A DNA stretch of 64,000 nt from Nepenthes gracilis (taxonomy: Eukaryota > Streptophyta > Magnoliopsida > Caryophyllales > Nepenthaceae). The stretch spans positions 4,750,850-4,814,849 of the forward strand of contig BSYO01000030.1 of NCBI GenBank assembly GCA_033239525.1. The letters run 5' to 3'. The position numbers were made by a program, and so were the translations under genes. This document shows, one piece after another, positions 46,102 to 56,778 of this stretch (position 1 is its first letter; every line of letters begins with the position of its first letter). The notes beneath the pieces were generated by a model. That model searched no databases. It had not been told where the DNA came from and worked only from the letters and a program-made list of their open reading frames with translations.

Positions 46102-48409
46102 GCAAGTAAACTTCCTACCTTGCCAACAAACTCTTCCTTCATCCCTGTTAATGTTGAACCTCTAATTATATGATGTGTTTGGTGGGAAATCGGCTAAATT
46201 TTTAGGGTTCCAAATTTGGAAACCCCAGTGTAGAGCCACGGCTCTATGAGAAATTGACCAGCAACCTGGGAATTATGATGAATTAGGGTTCGGTAATTTG
46301 TGCAATGGAGTTGTAGTATTCATCTTGCATCTTGTATACATTAATTTAAGGGACTCGGCCCAACAGTAGGAAAACAGAGCACGGTGCTCTATTTTCCATA
46401 ATTCCAATTAGGATAAATGACTCGGGGTGGAAAGAGAGCTTAGCCCAATTGTTTTGCAAGTAAAGCTCCTCTCTCATTCTTGCAAGTAACAATCTTCGTT
46501 CTGCAAGTAAAACGTCCCTCTTGCAAAGTAAATTTCTCTTCTCCGTAACCGAATCCTTTATTTCTAATTAGTGTCGTTGATCTGCAATGAATATGGTGAA
46601 AAATATGGTAAAAGAGAAATTGGGCTAAATAGTGTTTTATGCTCTGTTAGCCGACTGGCTGTCAGCGTTGTGGAATCGGGCTTACGTAGATAGAATGTAT
46701 TATACGAATTGTATGTAAAGGTGTATGTCTGCTGTGTGCGTGGTAGTGTATGTATAATGACGGTATAATTGGTGTATGTATTTATGTGTATGTGAGTAGT
46801 GGGTATGCGTGTAAGGATGTGCATGTGTGTGTGTGTATTTGTAAATATGTGTATTCTGCGTGCAGGTGTGTGGGTGAGTGTGTGTGAGTAGTGTGTGCAG
46901 TGAGTGTGGACAGAGTGCTTCCAAATGTGTGTGCGTGAGTGGGTGTGAGGTTGTGAGGCGACAGCTTTGCTACTACTGTGAGTGGTGGTGTGTGTGTGAG
47001 CAGGGGGTGTAGCCGTGTGCAGACGTGAGTGTGTTCTGGTTGTGTGTTGGTGTGGGAAAATAGCAGCAGAAGCTGTTGTGTGTGTAATCTGGGTGTGTAT
47101 GTGGTCAAGTGCATGTGTGCACAGTGAGGGGGATGTGTGTAATATGTGTATATTTAATTATGTATATACATGTGTTAATATGGGAAATATGGGATGTTAT
47201 ATATATATATATATTTGTATCTTATATTTATAAATGAGCTGCGAGTATCCGTTCATATTGTATGCGTAGGTAAGTTTCGCATGTTTATAATAATGATAGT
47301 CTGTAAGTGATTATTTCTGTATTCTATTGATAAAATTCTGATAAATTATCCTTTGCGTTAACTTCGTTGGCATGAGTATACTTTATTGGCACTCTATTGC
47401 TAAGTTGATGATGGCGTCTGAAAACATTAAGATATCGAGTCGAATGGGAGGTTACGGAACATTAGTATGGTCTATACCTTTCTGATACTGATTCCATTAT
47501 GGATAAGTAAATGAGAGTGTATGAAGACTCTATAATAACAGAGCGTATGGGAGTTCATGGGACCGTAAAGTAGTCCAAACTTTTCCGATACTAAATCCAT
47601 AGTTCGGAGGTTAAGGTCGTTGATATTGCGGAGGGATATTTATAACCTAGTGACCATCGTAGAGAATGATATCTAAGATATCATTGACGAGGGGTATCGA
47701 AGGTGGTATCGACATGCTACGGGTATAGCCTTTGGGAGGATTGTAGGGGTAGTTGGATACCATGGATAATCTCGTTACATTATCCAGTCGTTGGGGGCGT
47801 AAATACGCGGCCTTTGATTCACTATGGTTGAATAAGATCTAAGGAGATTCTTGTTATCTCGTACAGTGGTGACATAAAATTAAGCTGATAATTAGATTCT
47901 TATTATATCGTACAGTGAGTCAAGATGGATGCTTATAACCTGGTGACCTTCGTAAATGATGATATTTGGGATATCATTTGTGAGGATTATCGGAGGTGGT
48001 ATCGGCATGCTACGGGCACAACTTTTGGGAGGACTGTAGGGGTAGTTAGATACCATGGATAACCTCGTTGCATTACCCAGCCGTTAGGGGGTAAATACGC
48101 GGCCTTTGGTTCACTATGGTAGAATAAGGTCCATGAAAATTTCTGTCATTCATACAGTTGTGACCTTGTATTGAGCTGATGATCGGATTCGACGGAATCC
48201 ATGTTGCTTCCTTGATACTTAGTCGTTCATGTGGCCCTTGGGTTGTGAACACGATATGTTATTGAGTCTCGGATAGTGGTTGATATATTACCTATTTTTA
48301 TAGATATTATTCATTGTGTTATCGTCCGGGATGCTTAATTATATTTATCGATTGTTGATTATATTTACTTACTGGGCATTCGGCTCACCATTGTATTTAT
48401 TGGCTCCAG
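46102..48409 (+). other. Putative LTR-internal intron (B, 5' LTR)
   Basis: GAG|GCAAGT donor about 200 bases after TATTTAAAG; CTCAC plus TGGCTCCAG acceptor. 2,308 bases; the 3' LTR has both sites unchanged at 51891 and 54197. Confidence 0.5.
47641..48175 (+). repeat. 293-bp tandem duplication in B 5' LTR
   Basis: TATAACCT(A/G)GTGACC recurs at 47641 and 47934. Both copies run through CATGCTACGGG, GTAGGGGTAGTT(G/A)GATACCA and TAAATACGCGGCCTTTG to a CAGT(G/T)GTGAC end. Confidence 0.9.
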
Positions 48410-48766
48410 AGTAGACAGGTTGACATCAGGATAGAAGAGATCGCTGTGTAGACTCCAGGCAAAAGTGATCTCGGGGATCGAGACTTTCGAGATAGAAAGT
48501 TAAGATTTTTGTTACTTCGGTTACGGTTTGACTTTTATTAGATTTTTATGAAGATTGATATTTTTGAACATTGATGTCATTTATTGAAGTTATTTATTAT
48601 TACTATTATGAATATTTAATTAATGGTATATTTATGAGGTTTATTGATGATATTTTTAATGATATTGAGTTCATTGATGACATATAATTGATAATTTTTG
48701 GATGACTTAAGATTTTCACCGTGACGGTTCGGATCAGGTTCAGGAATTCGAACTCAGGTTGTCACA

Positions 48767-50863
48767 ATTAATAGTATCAGATAGTTAAGGTTCTGTGTAA
48801 ATATTTGAAGATTTTCAGAGTTGATGATATTTGAGGATATTAGACGATTCGATAGTATCTGTACATGTAGATTTATCTCTAATAAATCAAGTTTAGGTGG
48901 AGAATAGTATGTTCTTTGAAGGACTGTCAAGACTCGATGTTTCGAAATTTGGATTCACCAAGTGGTCCAAGAACTTAATATATCAGTGATTGTTCTAGGC
49001 TGAGGAAAATTTATAACGCTTCCTTGAGGATTTAGAAGATCGTTGATGATTCTGAGTTGTGAAATGTATTATATATTTAGGGTTTAGGGTATGGGATATT
49101 TTGGAATCAGGAGTAAATGGGTAGGCCAGAGTATTAGTATAGGTTAAGTTCTAAACTTTTTATTTCGCCAGTTGTCGAGACAATAAAATTCGAGCACATG
49201 AGACTCTTGCAAAATTTATGATGATATTCATATAGAGTAGCTCAACCCATAGTACAAGATCTCAACAACTTGACTTGCGGATCTCAGGCGGCGAATGTGC
49301 AAATTTTTATCGTTCAGCCATTCAGGAGAAGATGACCACCAAAGCCTGTTACTACAGATTCTGAGATAGAACCATTAAATTTTCTTAACATATGAGCAAC
49401 GAAAGATTAGTGGGTTCATCGTAACTTAGGGCTATGCATCGTGCACTATCGTATGCCAAAGAAGAAGATACCAAATACGTTCGATCGGCGATAATCGTAG
49501 AGTCAAGTAGAACTTCCACCATTCTCGATCAGGAGGGTTTTGATAAGTGTGACACACCAAGGGTGTACTCCTGGAAGATCCAGAGCTCTCGCATCTACAA
49601 TAAAATGAGATGAATTATTGATTAGAGACTTTATTATCAACTCGAAGATTTTCAACTGCGTTATGACCATATCGTTGGTGCGAACACAGTGTGGAAGATT
49701 AACTTCTCTATCGAGCAAAATTGAAGAATCGCACCGCTTTCAAAGTCATGGTGGGATGGTAATTACGAAACTTAAAGAGTTAAAAATGCAATCGAAATGA
49801 CGATCGTGTTTTATCGTCATCAAGCCAAATCAATTGCCCAGAAAGAATTTAAGGCGAGAGAATTATTTGTTGAAGAAATGACGTTCTAAAATGTACGCGT
49901 TGGGAAGAAGTAGTATTTGTATTAAATAATTACAGTTGACAAATTAGGGAAATTGACTCATATAGAAAAGTTAAGTACATATACAGTATATCACAACTTA
50001 GGTTTGAAAATCGATATTGGTAATTAGAGAGAAATAATTATCAATAGGCTCGGATTGAATATTATAACAAAATAATGATACAATTTGAACTTTTGTACAC
50101 TTGATGGGTGTTCAATTTTAGTATTAAAGTTCCGTTATAATAAAAATAAAATACTGAGGCTGGGATTCATTGGTTCCCTTTTTCCACTTTTCAGATATCC
50201 CCTTCTAACAAGTACTTGGTTACTTCTATCTTTTCTATCATTGTTATTGTATATGTGCTATCAAACTTGTTATTATCACTACATGTCTCTCTAATTCCGC
50301 TTGATAAATTGTTTTGATGCTTTATACACTATGCTGAATTTTAAAATTTGACATTCTTATCTCAATATTATTCAACCTTCCATCGTACTCACTGTAATAT
50401 CTAACTAGGATTTTTCGTGTGACTTTTTATTCAACTTCAAATATAATACCCTGATCTTCTTGTTTAAATTGTTCCTTTAAATGTCAGGATGGATTTTCTC
50501 CAATATCATAAATTTGTCCATTAACTATTGTAACTATAAAAAAAAATTAATTTGATCTTGTGAATATATAGAATTAACATGACATATGAAAATAAATAAA
50601 TAATAATAATAAATAATAATAATAATAGAATAAATGAGAAAAAGTAACAACTAGTATCAAATATTTATGGGTAATAACTTCAAAAATAAGCAGTAGAAAA
50701 TATAATGTGCTGGGTATTAACATAGAATCAATTAACCTAAGTTACTAAGATGGAACTGCAGTATCCTAGAGAAAATTGTTTGGAAAAAATGAAAATATTA
50801 TATACATGATTTATTTTTGAGATTTATTAGGATAAGGGTTTAAATTAATTAAGGACTTAATGA

Positions 50864-50928
<65 letters not shown>

Positions 50929-51005
50929 TTGGAAGAAAAATTTAAAGATAAATGTCCGATGAGTGCATTAATTTTCGAGGACGAAAATTCTTTAAGGGGG
51001 AAGAT
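48767..51005 (+). mobile_element. Internal region of element B, no recognised coding (2,239 bp)
   Basis: Starts with a decayed primer site (TAGTATCAGAT at 48772) and ends with the chromovirus-style tail TTTTCGAGGACGAAAA and the purine tract AAGGGGGAAG (50994-51003). In between I find no gag, protease, RT or integrase motif on either strand; frames at 49503-49800 have no recognisable domain. A (TA)n(TG)n microsatellite lies at 50863-50922. With long LTRs and an apparently non-coding interior this resembles a LARD-type, non-autonomous element. Confidence 0.75.
50863..50922. repeat. (TA)n(TG)n compound microsatellite
   Basis: About 10 TA units followed by about 20 TG units. Confidence 0.95.
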
Positions 51006-51357
51006 TATAACACCTCCAAATATTTTTAAGAAAATAAAACTATCAAATTAGTTTCAATAATTATTCTTAAATACTTTTGGGTTTAAAATATTATAGTTGG
51101 ACTAATCTTTGGGCCTAATAAGTTTGATTGGATCAATGAATCGGGGTCTGGATGTTTGGATCGTTATTCAAAGTTTAGATTAAATATAATTTTGAATCGA
51201 ACTAATTAAATAAACAATTGCCGGGTGGACCTTAGTGTATCAAAATTTATTGGCCAAAAATATAATTAAATTTAAAGGAACTTAAAATATTAAAAATTAT
51301 GATTGAAATTTTTAAATATAAGGCTAATTACATAATTAATTAAGTAATATTTTTATT

Positions 51358-51358
51358 A

Positions 51359-51446
<88 letters not shown>
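51358..51446. repeat. (AAT)n microsatellite, about 29 units
   Basis: Long AAT run in the B 3' LTR; the 5' LTR has only a short imperfect version at 45662-45686, so the run expanded or contracted after insertion. Confidence 0.95.
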
Positions 51447-51447
<1 letters not shown>

Positions 51448-51890
51448 TAATGAAAGAATCGGGCGAAGAAAAAAGAAGGAAACAAAAGAAAGAGGGGAAA
51501 GAAAAGAAAAGAAAGAAAATGAAAGAAGAAAGAAAGAAAGGAAAAAAAGGAATAAGAGAAGAGAAAGGAAGAAGAGAAGAGGAAGGAAAAGAGAGAAGAG
51601 CGGCGCGGCAAGGAGGATGGAAATCGGGCCTCAAATGGAAACTCAGCAAAACCCTAATCGATTCATTCATTATTTAAGGAGATGGTGTGGGAAGAAGGGA
51701 GAGCCGCTGTCGTGAAACCCTACCCATCTAGCCGTTGCCGTCGCCGTTGCCGCTGCCACTACTAACCGCCGTCGTGAGCTGGGTTGAAGCCACCGCTTCT
51801 GTAGTCAAGGTCGCTATCGTTCGGTGGTGTCGCCGCCGTCGTCAATTTATGCCGCCGCTATCGTTGCCGGATGAAGAACTCAAAACCGAG

Positions 51891-52969
51891 GCAAGTAAAC
51901 TTCGTACCTTGCCAACAAACTCTTCCTTAATCCCTATTAATGTTGAACCTCTAATTATATGCCGTGTTTGGTGGGAAATCGGCTAAATTTTTAGGGTTCC
52001 AAATTTGGGAACCCCAGTGTACAGCCACAGCTCTGTGAGAAATGACCGGCAATCTGGGATTTATGATGAATTAGGGTTGGGTAATTTGTGCAATGGAGTT
52101 GTAGTATCCATCTTGCATCTTGTATACACTGATTTAAGGGACTCAGCCCAACCGTAGGAAAACAGAGCACGGTGCTCTGTTTCCATAATTCCAACTAGGA
52201 TAAATGACTCGGGGTGGAAAGAGAGCTTAGCCCAATTGTTTTGTAAGTAAAGCTCCTCCCTCATTCTTGCAAGTAACAATCTTCGTTCTGCAAGCAAAAC
52301 GTCCCTCTTGCAAAGTAAATTTCTCTTCTCTGTAACTGAATCCTTCATTTCTAATTAGTGTCATTGATCTACAATGAATATGGTGAAAAATATGGTAAAA
52401 GAGAAATTGGGCTAAATAGTGTTTTATGCTCTGTTAGCCGACCAGCTGTCAGCGTTGTGGAATCTGGCATACGTAGATAGAATGTATTATACGAATTGTA
52501 TGTAAAGGTGTGTGTGCTGCTGTGCGTGGCAGTGTGTGTATATTGACAGTATAATAGGTGTATGTATTTATATGTGTATGCGGGCAGTGGGTATGGGTGT
52601 AAGGATGTGCATGTGTGTGTATTTGTAAATATGTGTATTCTACGTGCAGGTGTGTGGGTGAGTGTGTGAGTAGTGTGTGCAGTGAGTGTTGACTGAGTGC
52701 TGCCAAGCGTGTGTGCGTGAGTAGGTGTGAGGTTGTGAGGCGACAGCTTTGCTGCTGCTGTGAGTGGTGGTGTGTGTGTGAGCAGGGGGTGTAGCCGTGT
52801 GCAGGCGTGAGTGTGTTCTGGTAGTGTGTTGGTGTGGGAAAATAGCAGTAGAAACTGCTGTGTGTGTAATCTAGGTGTGTATGTGGTCAAGTGTATGTGT
52901 GCACAGTGAGGGGAATGTGTGTAATATGTGTATATTTAATTATGTATATGCATGTGTTAATATCGGTAG

Positions 52970-53007
<38 letters not shown>

Positions 53008-54197
53008 ATCTTATATTTATAAATGAACTGCAAGTATCCGTTCATGTTGTATGCGTAGGTAAGTTTCGTATGTTTATAATAATGATAGTCGGTAAGTGAT
53101 TATTTCTGTATTCTATTGATGAAATTCTGATAAATTATCCTTTGCGTTAATTTCGTTGGCGTGTGTATACTTTATTGGCATTCTATGACTAAATTGAGGA
53201 TATCGTATGAAAACATTAAGGTATCGAGTCGAATGGGAGGTTACGGAACCTTAGTGTGGTCTACACCTTTCTGATACCGATTCTATTATGGATAAGTAAA
53301 TGAGAGTGTATGAAGACTCTATAGTAACCGGGTGTATGGGAGTCCGTGGGACCGTAGAGTAGTCCACACTGTTTTGATACTGAATCCATATTCCGGAGGT
53401 TGAGGTCGTTGATATTGCGGAGAGATACTTATAATCTAGCGACCATCGTAGAGAATGATATCTGAGATTTCATTGACGAGGGGTATCAGAGGTCATATCG
53501 ACATGCTACGGGTACGGCCCCTGGGAGGACTGTAGGGGTAGTTGGATACCATGGATAACCTCATTGCATTACCCAGTTATTTGGGTCATAAATACGCGGC
53601 CTTTGGTTTATTATGGTCAAATAAGATTTAAGGAGATTCTTGTTATCTCGTAAGTGGTGACCTCAAATTAAGCTGATAATTAGATTCTTGTTATATCGTA
53701 CAGTAAGTCGAGAGGGACACTTATAACCCGGTGACTATCGTAGATGATGACATCTATGATATCATTGGCAAGGGGCATCAGAGGTGGTATCAGCATGCTA
53801 CGAGTACAGCCTCTGGGAGGACTGTAGGGGTAGTTGGATACCATGGATAACCTCGTTGCATTATTCAGCCGTTTGGGTCATAAATACGCGGCCTTTTGGT
53901 TCACTATGATAGAATAAGGTCCATGGAGACTTCTGTTATTCATATAGTAGTGACCTCATATTGAACTGATGATCAGATTCGACGGAACCCATGTTGCTTC
54001 CTTGATACTTAGCCGTTCACGTGGCCATCGGGTCTTGAACACAACATGTTATTGAGTCTCAGACAGTGGTTGATATATTAGCTGTTATTATTGATATTAT
54101 TTAGTGTTATTATCCGGGATGCTTAATTATACTCCTCGGTTGTTGATTATATTTACTTGTTGGGCATTTGACTTACCGTTGTGTTTATTGGCTCCAG
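51891..54197 (+). other. Putative LTR-internal intron (B, 3' LTR)
   Basis: Same donor and acceptor as the 5' LTR copy, 2,307 bases apart, both intact despite about 9% divergence between the LTRs. Confidence 0.5.
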
Positions 54198-54513
54198 AGT
54201 AGACAGGTTGATATCAGGATAGAAGAGATCGCTGTGTAGACTTTAGGCAGAGGTGATCTCGAGGATCGAGGCTTTCAGGATAGAAAGTTAAGATTTTGTT
54301 ACTTCTGTTACGGTTTGACTTTTATTATATTTTTATGAGGATTGATATTTTTGGACATTGATGTCATTTATTAAAATTATTTATTATTACTATTATAGAT
54401 ATTTAATGATGTTGAGTTCATTGATGATGTGTAATTGATGATTTTTGGACGACTTAAGATTTTCACCGTAACGGTCCGGGTCGGGTTCAGGGATTCAAGC
54501 TCGGGTCGTCACA

Positions 54514-55500
54514 CTACCAGTACATAATTACGCATGGCCCTAGAAGAAATATCAACAGACAATTACCGCCAATCCGTTGTGGTGCCCGCAACCAATCATG
54601 GCACATATTATTCTTTAAACTCATCAGCTGACAAACAAGACGTTGTCCCACCAATATGCGAACAGCACTTGCCAGAACCGTGAAAATAGCTCAACAATTC
54701 TCCTAGGAAGGATGCCGGCAATCACGCATGACCTCTGATAACTGAGCAACAATGTCATCTGCTCACACAAGGCTAGCCGTAAGCCTTAAGGTAACCAAAA
54801 TTGGTTCCTTCAATATATGTGCACGTCTCACCCTAGGGAGAGAGGGTGGAAAAAAGGAGAGAAGAATGAGAGAAAAGAAGAATCGTACAGAAAGAGGACT
54901 CAGAAGGCACGCTTGCTTTTTTTCTGGTTGCCCGTGAGCTCTCATTCACCTTCGCCAGATGGATATGTGGGCCTCGCGCTGGCTTTTGAGTCCTCATGCT
55001 GCAAGACCAATGAATGCGACTCGTAGAGTGTGGTGTAGAGAGCCTCTCCGTTTGTAATCAAAGAGCAGACCGATGGGAGTCCCTATCCTCATCATCAGTG
55101 ATCGGGAATATTTTCCTCCATCGGTTAGCCACCCACCTGCGATTGCATTTATTAGCCAACCACTCCTTAACAAAAGTATAGCTTTCTCCCTCAGGCACAA
55201 TCATTAGAGTTTAGTCATCTACCTCTAAGCTGCCCCTCAGTTAAGCGTACTTATCGGAGCTTAATCTTTCGTCTCTAAGCCACCCGTCAGTCAGGCGCAC
55301 TTATCAAAGTTTAGCCATCTGCCTCAAAGCTTCCCTTCAGTTAGGCGTACTTATCGGAACTTAATATTTCCCTAAACCGCCCTTCAATTAGGCACACTCA
55401 TCAGAATTTAGTTCTTCATCTCTAAACTACCCATCAATCAGGCGCACTCCTTAGAGCTTTGTTCTCCATCTCCTAAAGATGCTTTCAAACCGAATGCACC
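54514..55500 (+). mobile_element. Tat-like LTR T', right piece with minisatellite
   Basis: Begins with the right CTACC copy, then continues the interrupted LTR. Ends in or after a 50-bp minisatellite (55207-55500). No primer site or gag follows, so T' may be a solo or truncated LTR. The open frames at 54752-55200 are on both strands and have no recognised domain. Confidence 0.55.
55207..55500 (+). repeat. 50-bp minisatellite, about six copies
   Basis: GAGTTTAGTCATC and variants (GAGCTTAATCTTTC, AAGTTTAGCCATC, GAACTTAATATTTC) start at about 55207, 55257, 55307, 55357, 55404 and 55453, each followed by CTAAGC..CC..TCAG..AGGCGCACTTATC. Confidence 0.88.
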
Positions 55501-56778
55501 CAAATACTCAATCCCTCATTACACGTATCCACACATCATTTATTTACTTTTTCTATCTTTCTATCTATTTGAGAAAAATTTTTAATTTGAACGTCGGAAC
55601 ATATACTGAAATGTGAGTTCTTAATATCCTCTGATCTCTTATTTGTTAATTGTGATATGCATAATTTAAATTTAAAGTAACGGAGATGAGACTCAGTTCA
55701 ATTTGTTCCGCTAGAGAAGATCAAGTAGCTCTATAACTTATATAATAATTCAGATCTAAGAATGCATCATATATATCTTTTATTAAATTTGTGGAGGAAT
55801 AAATAATTTTATATTTGATTACTTTCTTTTTTATGGTAATAAACTATACCTCGCAAATAAATAACACCACTTTGGTGGAGAATTCTAGGCCTAGCTGTCG
55901 TTTTGGTTTTATTTATTTTCATTTGCGTGTTATATATATATATATATAATCAGTTAAATTTGTGGAGAAATAAATAATTTTATATTTGATTACTTTTTTA
56001 TGGTAATGGATTATACCTTGCCAAAAAAAAAAAAAAAAAAACGACAACACTTTGGTGGAGAAATCTAGCCTATCTGTTCTTTTGGTTTTATTTATTTTCA
56101 TTTGTGTGTGATTAAATAATCCTAACCCTTGTGATAAGAAACTTTCTATTACTTAAAGATATGAAATAGATTATTCTTTATATTTAAATTATCTATTTTT
56201 AAATAAATAATTATAATTTAATAATTTAATAATTTTAAAAAATAATTAAATTATAATTATTAATTTAAAAATAAATAGCTAAAATATAAAAAATAATCCC
56301 TCTATATCTTTAAGAGATCGATCCCCCGTAATTCCTCTCCCTCCCAAGCTCTATCTCTACATAAAGTTTTATTTCGAATGCCTCGTTAAATTGTTTTTGT
56401 TCCCATTTGATTTTTAGCACAATTTAAATTTAATATTTGACGTGTATTTATTTTCCTAAAATTAATTTATAGGCCCATCCAGTACAAGAAAATACCATGC
56501 CTAAAAATATGAAAAATATCAATTTGGTTAAATAAAAAAGTATATATATATATGGTTAAATTTTTCGTTATGTCAATTTTTCGATATGCTATTAACCCCC
56601 TTGCTATCAAGTGGCCCTAGTTCGATTCATTATCTATTTTTTTTATGATGTTATATCTCAAAATACGGTATAGACTACATATATACTAATCAACATTTTT
56701 GTCACAACCTAAGACATAGTACAGACATTAATTCTAATTGTCGATGATGTTAATGGAGTAAAACTCTTTAACAAATAT
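55501..56778. other. AT-rich spacer with a duplicated 145-bp segment
   Basis: No gene recognised. The segment at 55789-55931 (GTGGAGGAATAAATAATTTT to TTTTCATTTG) recurs at 55962-56107, separated by an (AT)n run; the second copy has a 19-base A run. Confidence 0.7.

Larger units (their letters stand above)
45310..48766 (+). mobile_element. 5' LTR of element B (3,457 bp)
   Basis: Opens TGTAACACCCCCAAA and closes GTTGTCACA. Landmarks: purine-rich block 45686-45850, promoter-like TATTTAAAG at 45900, leader with CCGCCGTCGTGA, donor-like GAG|GCAAGT at 46101/46102, a TG-rich block 46700-47150, a 293-bp tandem duplication, acceptor-like GGCTCACC..TTGGCTCCAG at 48407-48409. Very similar along its whole length to 51006-54513, with roughly one difference per eleven bases by eye in the first 250. 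The His/Thr-rich frames on the minus strand (46564-47114) are artefacts of the TG repeat. Confidence 0.95.
51006..54513 (+). mobile_element. 3' LTR of element B (3,508 bp)
   Basis: Opens TATAACACC (TG decayed to TA) after the purine tract and closes CGTCACA. It is followed by CTACC (54514-54518), matching 45305-45309, so both ends of the element are fixed. Same landmarks as the 5' LTR: (AAT)n at 51358-51446, TATTTAAGG promoter-like motif at 51671, donor-like GAG|GCAAGT at 51890/51891, acceptor CTCCAG at 54195-54197. Tandem duplication starts at 53430 and 53721 (period 291). (TA)n at 52971-53003. Confidence 0.95.

Noticed and set aside
46564..47114. Long minus-strand frames rich in His-Thr, repeated at 52369-52890
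   Set aside because: They are translations of the TG-rich block present in both B LTRs; no domain and present only because TG repeats lack stops.
49618..49800. Possible RNase H or gag remnant inside element B
   Set aside because: Weak resemblance in one frame only, without any catalytic block; not enough to call.
54752..55200. Overlapping 60-69 codon ORFs on both strands
   Set aside because: Short, mutually overlapping, inside the T' LTR, with no domain.
56570..56660. Possible tRNA-derived SINE (GTTCGATTC box B-like sequence)
   Set aside because: No convincing A box at the right distance, no tail plus target duplication.
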